A stretch of DNA of 64,000 nt from positions 1-64,000 of the forward strand of contig CAZFLR010000005.1 of NCBI GenBank assembly GCA_964519385.1, read 5' to 3'. The notes below the pieces were generated by a model. It did not search any database, had not been told where the DNA came from, and saw only the letters and a program-made list of their open reading frames with translations. This document shows, piece after piece, positions 49,661-57,842 of this stretch. Position 1 is the first letter of the stretch. The number at the start of each line of letters is the position of its first letter. The position numbers and the translations under genes were made by a program. This stretch comes from SVFI01 sp964519385 (GTDB lineage: Bacteria > Bacillota > Clostridia > Lachnospirales > Lachnospiraceae).

Positions 49661-50959
49661 ATGATCTGGAATGAAGCAAAAGAATGTATGAGTCGCGATG
49701 AAATGCAGACTCTGCAGAGCAAAAGACTTGTAAAAGCAGTGGACCGTGTGTATCACAATGTGGAATATTATCGTAAGAAGATGCAGGCACTAGGCATAGA
49801 GCCGGGAGATATCAAAGGAATTGAGGATATCACGAAGCTCCCTTATACAACCAAGGATGATTTGCGCGATACATATCCGTTTGGTCTTTTTGCAGTACCG
49901 CAATCAGAGATTGTCCGTGTACATGCTTCCAGCGGTACTACGGGAAAGGCAACGGTTGTCGGATATACCAGAAGAGATATTGAAATCTGGGCAGAGTGTG
50001 TGGCAAGATGTCTTGCCGGTGCAGGTGTGACGAGAGAGGATACCATTCAGATAGCATATGGATACGGACTTTTTACAGGCGGTCTCGGGGCACACTATGG
50101 CGCAGAAAATCTCGGCGCAACAGTTGTACCTATGTCAACGGGTAACACGAAGAAGCTGACAACCATGATGAAGGATTTCGGGGTTACAGCCATTGCCTGT
50201 ACGCCTTCCTACTTACTTCACATTGCAGAAACTCTGGAGGAAAACGGAGATCTGGATAAAATAAAATTAAAAGCTGCAATTTGTGGCGCAGAGCCGTGGA
50301 CAGAGCAGATGCGTCTTCAGGTGGAACAAAAACTGAATATCAATGCATTTGATATTTATGGTTTGTCTGAGATTATGGGTCCGGGAGTTGCCTGTGACTG
50401 TATTCACCATAAAGGTCTGCATGTTCATGAGGATCATTTTTATCCTGAAATTGTATCTGCTGATACACTTGAACCGGTGGCAGAAGGAGAGACAGGTGAG
50501 CTGGTATTCACCACACTTACCAAGGAAGGTATCCCGATGATCCGTTACCGTACAAAAGACCTTACAAGCATTACGCGTGAAAAATGTGAGTGCGGAAGAA
50601 CGACTGCACGTATTTCCAGATTTAAAGGACGTTCCGATGATATGCTTATCATTCGCGGTGTGAATGTTTTCCCTTCTCAGATTGAGGCAGCACTTCTCGA
50701 AATGGGAGGAACGACTCCTCATTATATGATGATTGTTGACCGCGTGAATAACCTGGATACCCTTGAAGTTCAGGTGGAGGTGGAAGAACGCTTCTTCTCC
50801 GATGAAATCCGTGAACTTGAAAAACTGACGAAGAAGATTGCGCATGTGATTCAGCAGGCAATCGGTCTGGCTGTAAAGGTGAAACTTGTAGAGCCGCATT
50901 CTTTGGAGAGAAGCATGGGTAAGGCAGTGCATGTGATTGACAAACGTAAACTTGTATAA
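49661..50959 (+). CDS. paaK: Phenylacetate-CoA ligase (PaaK-type)
   Basis: The roughly 432-residue enzyme activates phenylacetate or related aryl acids to CoA esters. Motifs are LPYTTKDDLRDTYPFGLFAV, VHASSGTTGKATVVGYTRRD (P-loop), YGLSEIMGPGVACDCIHHKG and the C-terminal FKGRSDDMLIIRGVNVFPSQ. Working with IorAB the reaction could also run from aryl-acetyl-CoA towards the acid with ATP gain, a known suggestion for IOR clusters. The ATG at 49661 has GGAAGG at better spacing than that at 49655. Confidence 0.94.
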   Translation: MIWNEAKECMSRDEMQTLQSKRLVKAVDRVYHNVEYYRKKMQALGIEPGDIKGIEDITKLPYTTKDDLRDTYPFGLFAVPQSEIVRVHASSGTTGKATVVGYTRRDIEIWAECVARCLAGAGVTREDTIQIAYGYGLFTGGLGAHYGAENLGATVVPMSTGNTKKLTTMMKDFGVTAIACTPSYLLHIAETLEENGDLDKIKLKAAICGAEPWTEQMRLQVEQKLNINAFDIYGLSEIMGPGVACDCIHHKGLHVHEDHFYPEIVSADTLEPVAEGETGELVFTTLTKEGIPMIRYRTKDLTSITREKCECGRTTARISRFKGRSDDMLIIRGVNVFPSQIEAALLEMGGTTPHYMMIVDRVNNLDTLEVQVEVEERFFSDEIRELEKLTKKIAHVIQQAIGLAVKVKLVEPHSLERSMGKAVHVIDKRKLV

Positions 50960-50982
50960 TCGGAAAGGAAAGGGGTTACAAT

Positions 50983-51411
50983 ATGTATATTAAACAGTTA
51001 TCCATTTTCATTGAAAATAAAGCGGGCCGTTTGGAAGATATTTTAAGTATTCTGAAAAATAACGGTATTAATCTTGTATCGTTAAGTCTTGCAGATACCA
51101 GTGATTACGGTGTTCTCCGTCTTCTGGTTTCAGACCCGGAAAAGGGAAAGATTGCACTGAAGGAAGCAGGTGTTTCCTGCAGAACCACAGAGGTGCTTGC
51201 AGTAAAGCTTGCGCATAAGGTGGGACAGCTTCAGGAGCTGCTGGAAATTATCTGTAAGGCAGAGATTAATATTGAGTACATGTATGCCCTTGCAACGGGA
51301 AAAGACGATGCATCCATCGTTATAAAGCCGTCAGACATTACCCGCGCAGCAGAACTGTTGAAAGAAGCAGAAGTGGAATTCGTGACACAGGAAGAACTGG
51401 CAAATATCTAG
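50983..51411 (+). CDS. Double ACT-domain protein
   Basis: The 142-residue protein consists of two ACT-like folds: residues 1-65 (YIKQLSIFIENKAGRLEDIL, NGINLVSLSLADTSDYGVLR) and 70-142 (VLAVKLAHKVGQLQELLEII, EINIEYMYALATGKDDASIV). ACT domains bind amino acids. Genes of this kind usually sit just after paaK in IOR clusters, so it is probably an amino-acid (aromatic) sensor or cofactor of the pathway. GGAAAGGGG precedes the start. Confidence 0.9.
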   Translation: MYIKQLSIFIENKAGRLEDILSILKNNGINLVSLSLADTSDYGVLRLLVSDPEKGKIALKEAGVSCRTTEVLAVKLAHKVGQLQELLEIICKAEINIEYMYALATGKDDASIVIKPSDITRAAELLKEAEVEFVTQEELANI

Positions 51412-51448
51412 GTTCCGGTGTGTCAAAGGCATAATTAAGGAGTCAAGC

Positions 51449-52297
51449 ATGAATCAGTCAGAATGTCGGATTATTGATTTTCACACACACATGTTCCCGG
51501 AGAAGATAGTGGCAAAGACGATAGAGTCACTTGAAAATGCAGCCGGAATCAAGGCAAAATCAGACGGGACAATGGAAGGACTGATAGCTTCCATGGAGAG
51601 AGCCGGTGTGGTGCTTTCGGTTGTGATGCCGGTTGTGACACGGCCGGAGCAGTTTCAGACAGTAAACAACGCGGCGGCGAAAATCAATGAAGCATATGAC
51701 GGTCAGGTGATTTCGTTTGGAGGTATTCATCCGGACTCGCTGAATTACAAAAAAGAGCTGGATTATATCAAGGCACTTGGACTGAAAGGGATTAAGCTTC
51801 ATCCCGATTATCAGGGAAAAATGATAGATGATATAGGATATAAGCACATCATCGACTATGCTTCACAGCTTGATTTGGCGATTACGGTGCATGCCGGGAT
51901 TGATATAGGATTTCCGGAGCCGGTACACTGTCCGCCGGAAAGGGCACTGAAGGTGATAGAGGAAATTCAGCCGCCGAAACTGATTCTGGCACACATGGGT
52001 GGTTGGAAACAGTGGGACCGGGTAGAGGAGCTTCTGGCTGGAAAGCAGGTATATCTGGACTGTGCTTTCTGTATGGCATACATGCCGGAGGGACAGTTTG
52101 AGAGAATTGTGAAAAAGCATGGTGCAGAGAGAATCCTTTTTGCGACAGATTCACCCTGGGAGGATCCGCGTGATACCATTGCATGGGTGGAGGCAGCAGG
52201 TCTGGACGAAGAACAGAAGCGTAAAATATATATGGAAAACGCATGTAAGATTCTTTCTCTTATGCCGGAAGAGATTGGAAAAAAAGATAATAATTAA
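51449..52297 (+). CDS. Amidohydrolase-2 family metal-dependent hydrolase
   Basis: The 282-residue TIM-barrel protein shows IIDFHTHMFPEKIVAK (HxH metal pair), FGGIHPDSLNYKKELDYIKA, LKGIKLHPDYQGK, VHAGIDIGFPEPVHCPPE, ILAHMGGWKQWDRVEELLAG and ILFATDSPWEDPRDTIAW with the metal Asp. The family includes decarboxylases such as ACMSD and hydrolases of aromatic catabolism. The substrate is unknown; the operon position suggests an aromatic or arylacetate compound. A terminator follows at once. Confidence 0.85.
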   Translation: MNQSECRIIDFHTHMFPEKIVAKTIESLENAAGIKAKSDGTMEGLIASMERAGVVLSVVMPVVTRPEQFQTVNNAAAKINEAYDGQVISFGGIHPDSLNYKKELDYIKALGLKGIKLHPDYQGKMIDDIGYKHIIDYASQLDLAITVHAGIDIGFPEPVHCPPERALKVIEEIQPPKLILAHMGGWKQWDRVEELLAGKQVYLDCAFCMAYMPEGQFERIVKKHGAERILFATDSPWEDPRDTIAWVEAAGLDEEQKRKIYMENACKILSLMPEEIGKKDNN

Positions 52298-52300
52298 AAG

Positions 52301-52329
52301 AAAAGCCTTGCAATTTATGCAGGGCTTTT
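52301..52329 (+). terminator. Terminator overlapping the next promoter
   Basis: AAAAGCCTTGC pairs with GCAGGGCTTTT around AATTTAT (one G-T pair). The T-run is short. The left arm contains the -35 box (TTGCAA) of the symporter promoter. Confidence 0.7.
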
Positions 52330-52400
52330 ATATAATGTAAGTGCTTTAACGATTTAAAGCGGTGCGCGGTAAAAGTTTAAATCGCTAAAGTGAATAAAAG
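52308..52400 (+). promoter_or_regulatory. Symporter promoter with two operator-like sites
   Basis: TTGCAA (52308-52313) and a perfect TATAAT (52331-52336) are 17 bases apart. At the predicted +1 is the inverted repeat CTTTAA-CGAT-TTAAAG (52344-52359). A second copy in opposite orientation, TTTAAATCGCTAAAG (52376-52390), differs by one base and runs into AGTGAATAAAAG (52389-52400) just before the ribosome site. The sites match those at 22172 and 45569, read as AAATCGTTA or AAAGCGTTA. Confidence 0.72.
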
Positions 52401-52417
52401 AAGAGGAGGTCACAGTT

Positions 52418-53944
52418 GTGATAGTAAAAATTGTTTTTCTGGTTATATTTTTCGCGGTAATGATTGCTGTCGGATTTTACACGAGAAAGCACGCGACAAA
52501 TGTTAATGACTTTGTACTTGGCGGAAGGAGTGTGGGTCCCTGGCTGACAGCCTTTGCTTACGGCACTTCCTATTTCTCGGCAGTTGTCTTTGTGGGATAT
52601 GCAGGGCAGTTTGGTTATAAATATGGTTTAGCGTCTACGTGGATCGGTCTCGGTAATGCCGTTATCGGTTCGCTGATTGCATGGGTGGTTCTCGGACGGA
52701 GAACCAGGGTTATGACGAATCACCTCCAGGCAGCTACCATGCCTGACTATTTTGGAAAACGTTATAAAAGCAATGCACTTCGTGTCACGGCTTCGGCGAT
52801 TGCATTTATTTTCCTGATACCGTATACAGCGTCGGTTTATAACGGACTTTCAAGATTGTTTGGAATGGCATTTGACATTCCTTATGAGATTTGTGTCATT
52901 GCAATGGCAGTGCTCACAGGTGTGTATGTAATCCTTGGAGGATACATGGCAACAGCAATCAATGATTTTATTCAGGGAATTATCATGCTGTTTGGTATTG
53001 TGGCTGTTATTGCAGCAGTTTTAAACGGACAGGGCGGATTTATAGAAGCAGTCAGAAGTCTGGCGCAGTTTGAAAGTGATGTACCGGTAACACTCGGACA
53101 GCCGGGGGCATTTACTTCCTTCTTCGGACCGGATCCAATGAACCTTTTGGGTGTTGTGATTCTGACATCACTCGGCACATGGGGACTTCCGCAGATGGTA
53201 CATAAGTTTTATGCAATCAAGGATGAAAAATCAATCCGCAGCGGAACGATTATTTCCACGTTTTTTGCCATTATTGTATCCGGTGGATGTTACTTCCTGG
53301 GCGGCTTCGGAAGATTGTTTGATACAGAGGCGATTCACAATGCAGACGGAAGTGTGATTTATGACGCAATTATCCCGTCGATGCTTTCAACGTTACCGGA
53401 TATTCTGGTAGGTATTGTGATTGTGCTTGTCCTTTCCGCATCCATGTCAACACTTTCTTCTCTTGTGCTGACCTCCAGTTCAACACTTACGCTGGATGTC
53501 ATTAAAGGGAATATTATAAAAGAGATGAGTGAGAAGAAGCAGGTGCTCTGTATGCGGATTCTTCTGGTATTTTTTATCGCGATTTCAGTCATTCTGGCAC
53601 TTGACCCGCCGACGTTCATTGCACAGCTTATGGGTATCTCATGGGGAGCACTTGCCGGAGCGTTCCTTGCCCCGTTCCTGTATGGTCTGTACTGGAAAAA
53701 GGTGACAAAAGCTTCTGTGTGGGCGAGCTTTATTGTAGGTGTGGGTATCACGGTTTCAAATATCTTCCTTAAGTATATTGCTTCACCGATTAATGCCGGA
53801 GCAATTGCCATGGTTGCCGGACTTATAGTGGTTCCGCTTGTGAGTCTTGTGACACCGAAAATGAAAGAAGAGGAAGTGAATGAGATATTTACATGTCTTG
53901 AAGAAAAGGTTGTAGTGAGCAAGAGAAAATCGATTGAAGAGTAA
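52418..53944 (+). CDS. Sodium:solute symporter family protein
   Basis: The 508-residue protein has about 13 membrane segments and the SSS-family motifs NDFVLGGRSVGPWLTAFAYG, GYAGQFGYKYGLASTWIGLG, TMPDYFGKRYKSNALRVTAS and GGYMATAINDFIQGIIMLFG. It imports an organic solute (amino acid, carboxylate or similar) with sodium. The start is GTG, set by GAGGAGGT seven bases upstream. Its own regulated promoter and its position after the IOR/PaaK operon suggest that it brings in the substrate of that pathway; this is inference. Confidence 0.9.
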   Translation: MIVKIVFLVIFFAVMIAVGFYTRKHATNVNDFVLGGRSVGPWLTAFAYGTSYFSAVVFVGYAGQFGYKYGLASTWIGLGNAVIGSLIAWVVLGRRTRVMTNHLQAATMPDYFGKRYKSNALRVTASAIAFIFLIPYTASVYNGLSRLFGMAFDIPYEICVIAMAVLTGVYVILGGYMATAINDFIQGIIMLFGIVAVIAAVLNGQGGFIEAVRSLAQFESDVPVTLGQPGAFTSFFGPDPMNLLGVVILTSLGTWGLPQMVHKFYAIKDEKSIRSGTIISTFFAIIVSGGCYFLGGFGRLFDTEAIHNADGSVIYDAIIPSMLSTLPDILVGIVIVLVLSASMSTLSSLVLTSSSTLTLDVIKGNIIKEMSEKKQVLCMRILLVFFIAISVILALDPPTFIAQLMGISWGALAGAFLAPFLYGLYWKKVTKASVWASFIVGVGITVSNIFLKYIASPINAGAIAMVAGLIVVPLVSLVTPKMKEEEVNEIFTCLEEKVVVSKRKSIEE

Positions 53945-53948
53945 AAAG

Positions 53949-53996
53949 AAAAACGGCAGGAATCAGGAAACTACCTGATTCTTGCCGTTTCTTTTT
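53949..53996 (+). terminator. Strong bidirectional terminator
   Basis: AAACGGCAGGAATCAGG pairs with CCTGATTCTTGCCGTTT around AAACTA, with As before and Ts after. The stop codon of the leftward GGDEF gene lies inside the hairpin. Confidence 0.93.
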
Positions 53997-55066
53997 CCGG
54001 TATAAAGATTTTCATCTGTAATTTTTATGAGACAATCTATGCTCAGACCGGGCTGATATCCGGTTACCCCGAAGGTCATTGTCACGGAGACCGAAACTCC
54101 GTCATGGGTCGTAAAAGGTGATGACTCAAGTATCCGCCGGATATCCTCGGCAATCCGGGCAGCAGCTTCCTGTGTGTCGTCAATTAGAAGTAAAATCTCT
54201 TCTCCGCCCCATCTGCAGACAGAGCCGCTGTTGTTTAACTCCTTTTTGATAACCTCGGCAACATGTATAAGCACCTGGTCGCCGGTATCGTGTCCGTAAG
54301 TGTCATTTACCTTTTTGAAATCATCAATATCAGCCATTATAAGACTGAACGGTAAGTTCTTGCTTTGAGCCGTATCCATCACCTTGTTCAGTTGCTGTAA
54401 CATACTGCGCCTGTTCAGAAGTCCGGTCAGGGGATCGTGACTTGCAATTACATCAAGCGTCTCGTTTTCCTTCATAAGCTTCCTCTGCATCTGTCGTATC
54501 TCAATGGAGAAGAGAATGGAAAAGAAAAGAACCGCTCCGAATCCGGTTGTCGAATTCAGACAATATACGGTGTTGATAAATAAATCCGATGAAATGTCCG
54601 TATAAACAGGTTTGATGTACAGACCTCCAATTCTGGTGGCAACGAAAATCGCACAGACGGATATACCGATAATAATCGGAGTGACAATGTGCATATGAAT
54701 CTGAGGCAGGGTCAGCGACAGATAAAAGGCCACGGGCAGAAGAGAAATCAAATAGTTCATGAACCCCCATTGCCAGCCGAGAAGCAGTGTAATCACAACA
54801 GAATGAAAAATAATCTCTATCAGCGAGCCTATGAAAATTTCTATGTATTTCTCCTGCTTTACGAGCTGAAATGCCATATACAGGTAGAATATGGTGGCAC
54901 CGATGTTGTAGTAGAAAATTGGTGCAATGTCCAGTAAACAAAAGGTTACCGTAATAATCAGATGAATAAAGGCTGTTATAAAACAGATAAGAGAATACTT
55001 AAAAGAATTGTCAATGGTAAGAGCTCCGGTTAAATATCCTTTCAGTCTGTGAATCCAAGGTCTCAT
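53963..55066 (-). CDS. Membrane-bound diguanylate cyclase (GGDEF)
   Basis: The 367-residue protein has about six membrane segments (residues 22-195) followed by a GGDEF domain. SHDPLTGLLNRRSMLQQL opens the domain, LIMADIDDFKKVNDTYGHDT carries the metal/guanine motif, and CRWGGEEILLLIDD the GGEE active site. All catalytic features are intact, so it probably makes cyclic di-GMP in answer to a membrane or extracytoplasmic signal. No RxxD inhibitory site is seen before GGEE. AAGGAGA precedes the start. Confidence 0.92.
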   Translation of the reverse strand: MRPWIHRLKGYLTGALTIDNSFKYSLICFITAFIHLIITVTFCLLDIAPIFYYNIGATIFYLYMAFQLVKQEKYIEIFIGSLIEIIFHSVVITLLLGWQWGFMNYLISLLPVAFYLSLTLPQIHMHIVTPIIIGISVCAIFVATRIGGLYIKPVYTDISSDLFINTVYCLNSTTGFGAVLFFSILFSIEIRQMQRKLMKENETLDVIASHDPLTGLLNRRSMLQQLNKVMDTAQSKNLPFSLIMADIDDFKKVNDTYGHDTGDQVLIHVAEVIKKELNNSGSVCRWGGEEILLLIDDTQEAAARIAEDIRRILESSPFTTHDGVSVSVTMTFGVTGYQPGLSIDCLIKITDENLYTGKRNGKNQVVS

Positions 55067-55103
55067 GGCGCACGTCTCCTTAATTCTGTATTATATAAAC
55101 TAA

Positions 55104-55137
55104 AAAGGTTTCACTATTAAATCAAATAGGAAACCTT
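55104..55137 (-). terminator. Terminator after yjfB
   Basis: AAGGTTTC (55105-55112) pairs with GAAACCTT (55130-55137); on the minus strand a T-run follows the hairpin. Confidence 0.7.
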
Positions 55138-55175
55138 AATTTCTTGATTTCGTAAATGGTGTCACACAAAGCCGG

Positions 55176-55367
55176 TTAAACGGAAAAATCAATATTCGAG
55201 CCGAGATGGGGAGTGACGGACTGCTCCATGACGGAACGCTCCATCATGTCCACAAGTGAATCACCGAGGGATGCGGAAACATCCAGTGATTTGCTGAGCA
55301 TTGCGACTCCGAAATCGGTATTGAGCTGACTTTTGGCAAGCGACATTGATAATGCGGCGATGTCCAT
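55176..55367 (-). CDS. YjfB-family putative motility protein
   Basis: The 63-residue protein begins MDIAALSMSLAKSQLNTDFG and continues VAMLSKSLDVSASLGDSLVD, the pattern of the small YjfB (putative motility protein) family, whose genes are often controlled with flagellar genes. GGGGG lies at good spacing before the ATG. It is flanked by two GGDEF genes, which fits a motility/cyclic-di-GMP context together with the FliD-like gene at 1802. Confidence 0.85.
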   Translation of the reverse strand: MDIAALSMSLAKSQLNTDFGVAMLSKSLDVSASLGDSLVDMMERSVMEQSVTPHLGSNIDFSV

Positions 55368-55496
55368 GAAAATCCCCCTTTTCTCATATACATTTTATTA
55401 GAAATATCATAGCATGATTACATGAAAATGGCAAGAAAGAGCATAGACAAAAAAAGCAAAAAAAGATATAATCTTGTTATATGGGAGGGTACATCT

Positions 55497-56408
55497 ATGG
55501 CATTTGGTCTTGTTTCATTAGAAAAGAGAATGAAGGATAACATCAAAAATTACAGTCTGGATCAGTTGTTTGATATCGGAAAACTGTCGGACTATCTGGA
55601 GTCTGCCTGGGCGGTGAGTCATATCAGCTTTCTTTTGGTAGACCGTCACGGTGAGAAGGCAGTGAGCGTCGGAGGCTTTGCGGGCTTTAAACCGGATGTG
55701 GTAAATGCTCCGGGACATAAGATACGCGTGAGTAACCGAACGGTCGCCCATCTTTATACAAAGGAGGAAGAGGTGACGGGTGTGGCGCAGGAACGCTTTG
55801 TTTCGGCGGTGGTGCAGCAGCTTACGGACCTTGCGGTCAATACCTATGAAAGTATCGAGACCTCCATTTACGCGGACGAGCTGGAGAAGCGTCTGGAGAA
55901 AGAACAGTATCAGGTAAAACACGGAGAGAAAAAGGATGCACTTACGGGAGCTCTCAACAGTACATATTTTGAGAATCGCGCCAAGGTGATTGACAGGTCG
56001 GATATAGTGCCGGTGGCTGTAATATGTGCGAATATCAATGACTGGAAATATGTCAATGACAAATATGGTGATGAGGAAAGCGACCGTCTGATTAAGGTTG
56101 TGGCCGGTATTCTCGAGGATGAGGCGAAGGATGAATATGTTATCGGCCGGTGCGGAGGAGACTTTTTCCATATACTGATTCCGCTTGTGGAGGAAGGCGA
56201 GGCAGAGGATTACTGTACAAGGGTACAGAGCAGATGCAATGCGTTTGAGGATGATAAAATTGCACCATCCGTAGCTTGCGGATATGTATTCAAGATGAAT
56301 GTGGAACAGTCCGTACTGGAACTCCTTTCTGACGCAGAGTATGAGATGTTCAATAATAAGTTTGAAATTAAAAATGCACCGGGATACAGGGAGCGTTTAG
56401 AAAAATAA
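55497..56408 (+). CDS. GGDEF-domain protein with degenerate active site
   Basis: The 303-residue soluble protein has an N-terminal sensor-like region (residues 1-140; AVSHISFLLVDRHGEKAVSV suggests a small GAF-like fold) and a C-terminal GGDEF domain: KKDALTGALNSTYFENRAKV, VAVICANINDWKYVNDKYGD and IGRCGGDFFHILIPL. The signature reads GGDFF instead of GGDEF, and the metal Asp of the usual DIDxFK is Asn (ANINDWK). Catalysis is therefore doubtful; it may bind nucleotide or act as a regulator. The ATG at 55497 has GGGAGGG upstream; the frame extends to 55422 without a ribosome site. Confidence 0.85.
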   Translation: MAFGLVSLEKRMKDNIKNYSLDQLFDIGKLSDYLESAWAVSHISFLLVDRHGEKAVSVGGFAGFKPDVVNAPGHKIRVSNRTVAHLYTKEEEVTGVAQERFVSAVVQQLTDLAVNTYESIETSIYADELEKRLEKEQYQVKHGEKKDALTGALNSTYFENRAKVIDRSDIVPVAVICANINDWKYVNDKYGDEESDRLIKVVAGILEDEAKDEYVIGRCGGDFFHILIPLVEEGEAEDYCTRVQSRCNAFEDDKIAPSVACGYVFKMNVEQSVLELLSDAEYEMFNNKFEIKNAPGYRERLEK

Positions 56409-56418
56409 TAAGAAAGTC

Positions 56419-56447
56419 ACGCCGGAACTTAAAAAGCTCCGGCGTTT
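56419..56447 (+). terminator. Hairpin between the GGDEF and HAD genes
   Basis: ACGCCGGA pairs with TCCGGCGT around a ten-to-fourteen-base loop; only three Ts follow, so it may be a weak terminator. Confidence 0.5.
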
Positions 56448-56468
56448 GTATGTGAAAGGCAGAGAAGA

Positions 56469-57266
56469 ATGAAAGAACAAAAGGCAGTTTTTTTTGATGT
56501 TGACGGAACCTTATTTGAACAGGGAAAGGGGGTGCCGGAAAGCACAATCCGTGCAATTCACAGAATTCGCAGTAATGGGCATCTGGCGTTTGTGTGCAGC
56601 GGACGGAGCAGAATTATGATACCGGAGGAGCCGATTCTTTCCATTGGTTTTGACGGAGTGATAGCAGCCTGCGGAACATATGCAAGCTTCGGTGAACGTA
56701 TTCTGTTTGATAAGGAACTGACCACCGGGCAGCTTGCGGATATCATTCCTACATTAAAAAATACGAACACGATGTATATTCTCGAGGGCACGGAGTATAT
56801 TTATTATGATGAGCAGACCATCGCCTACGCGATTGATGACTGGTATGTGCGGTCTATCAGGGAAATGGTTCCTGAAAGGTTCCGCATGGTTCCGGAGCGT
56901 ATGGAAGAGATTCATGCCAATAAAATCAGTATACAGGTTCCGCCTTCACATATGGCGGAGGTGACAGAGAGGGCAAAACGTCATTATCAGCTTTTGCTGC
57001 ACAATGAAAATATTGCAGAGATTGTTCCGAAAGGATACACCAAAGCCGCCGGTATAGAGCGGGTCTGCGAGGAACTTGGCATTTCCGCGGAGAATACCAT
57101 TGCGGTCGGAGACAGTATTAACGATATTGATATGCTGCGCTACGCGGGGGTTGGTATCGTAATGGGGAACGGAACGGCGGTTGCAAAGGAAAATGCGGAT
57201 TACATCACCTCTGATTTGTATGAGGACGGTATCTGGAATGCAATGGAGCATTTCGGACTTCTTTAG
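56469..57266 (+). CDS. Cof-type HAD phosphatase
   Basis: The 265-residue protein shows AVFFDVDGTLFEQGKGVPES (nucleophile DxD), LAFVCSGRSR, a C2 cap (residues about 85-185), and the C-terminal TKAAGIERVCEELGI and IAVGDSINDIDMLRYAGVGI motifs. These enzymes dephosphorylate sugar phosphates or nucleotides such as flavin or PLP precursors; the substrate is not readable. It has a simple GCAGAGAAG ribosome site and is followed by the groESL leader. Confidence 0.92.
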   Translation: MKEQKAVFFDVDGTLFEQGKGVPESTIRAIHRIRSNGHLAFVCSGRSRIMIPEEPILSIGFDGVIAACGTYASFGERILFDKELTTGQLADIIPTLKNTNTMYILEGTEYIYYDEQTIAYAIDDWYVRSIREMVPERFRMVPERMEEIHANKISIQVPPSHMAEVTERAKRHYQLLLHNENIAEIVPKGYTKAAGIERVCEELGISAENTIAVGDSINDIDMLRYAGVGIVMGNGTAVAKENADYITSDLYEDGIWNAMEHFGLL

Positions 57267-57431
57267 AGTTTGAAAGTGAATAAAAGTAAATTATAAAGTG
57301 TTTATTAAATCTGTGTTTTCAGGGAAAATAAGGCAAAAATGAGAAAAAACGAGAAAATAAGAGGAAATACATAGCTTTTATATAGAAAAAACGCGCTATT
57401 TTCGTTTGCAATAGAAATGCAAAAAAACTAA

Positions 57432-57472
57432 TATAATCCTTGAGGTTAGCACTCGGAAAGCAAGAGTGCTAA
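57432..57472 (+). promoter_or_regulatory. groESL -10 box and CIRCE operator
   Basis: A perfect CIRCE element, TTAGCACTC-N9-GAGTGCTAA, occupies 57446-57472. It binds the repressor HrcA, which keeps groESL low until heat shock. TATAAT at 57432-57437 is the likely -10 box; no -35 box at good spacing is clear (TTGCAA at 57406 is 20 bases away). The AT-rich 165 bases between the HAD gene and this promoter show no gene. Confidence 0.95.
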
Positions 57473-57518
57473 CAAAAACAAAAGAAAAGTTATTTTGAAC
57501 ATAGAAGGAGGTTTTTTT

Positions 57519-57806
57519 ATGAAATTAGTACCACTTGGAGACAGAGTTGTATTAAAGCAGCTTGTAGCAGAGGAGACAACGAAGTCCGGTATTGTTTTAC
57601 CGGGACAGACCAAAGAGAAACCACAGCAGGCAGAGGTTCTTGCAGTAGGACCGGGCGGAATGGTTGACGGAAAAGAGATTACAATGCATGTAAAGGTTGG
57701 AGATCAGGTAATCTTTTCCAAATATGCAGGTACAGAAGTAAAGCTTGACGAAGAAGAGTATATGATTGTTCGCCAGAGTGATATTTTAGCAATTGTGCAG
57801 GAATAA
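57519..57806 (+). CDS. groES: Co-chaperonin GroES
   Basis: The 95-residue protein caps the GroEL folding chamber. It reads MKLVPLGDRVVLKQLVAEET, SGIVLPGQTKEKPQQAEVLA with the mobile loop, and ends EEYMIVRQSDILAIVQE. The ATG at 57519 follows AAGGAGG. Confidence 0.98.
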   Translation: MKLVPLGDRVVLKQLVAEETTKSGIVLPGQTKEKPQQAEVLAVGPGGMVDGKEITMHVKVGDQVIFSKYAGTEVKLDEEEYMIVRQSDILAIVQE

Positions 57807-57842
57807 TCCGTACGGATATCAAATCGAAGGAGGTCATTTGAC

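Noticed and set aside
53359..53922. Reverse open frame of 187 codons inside the symporter gene
   Set aside because: It is a shadow of a well-supported membrane transporter with full family motifs; no ribosome site.
57406..57411. TTGCAA as -35 box of groESL
   Set aside because: The spacing to TATAAT is 20 bases, too long for a normal promoter; only the -10 box was kept.
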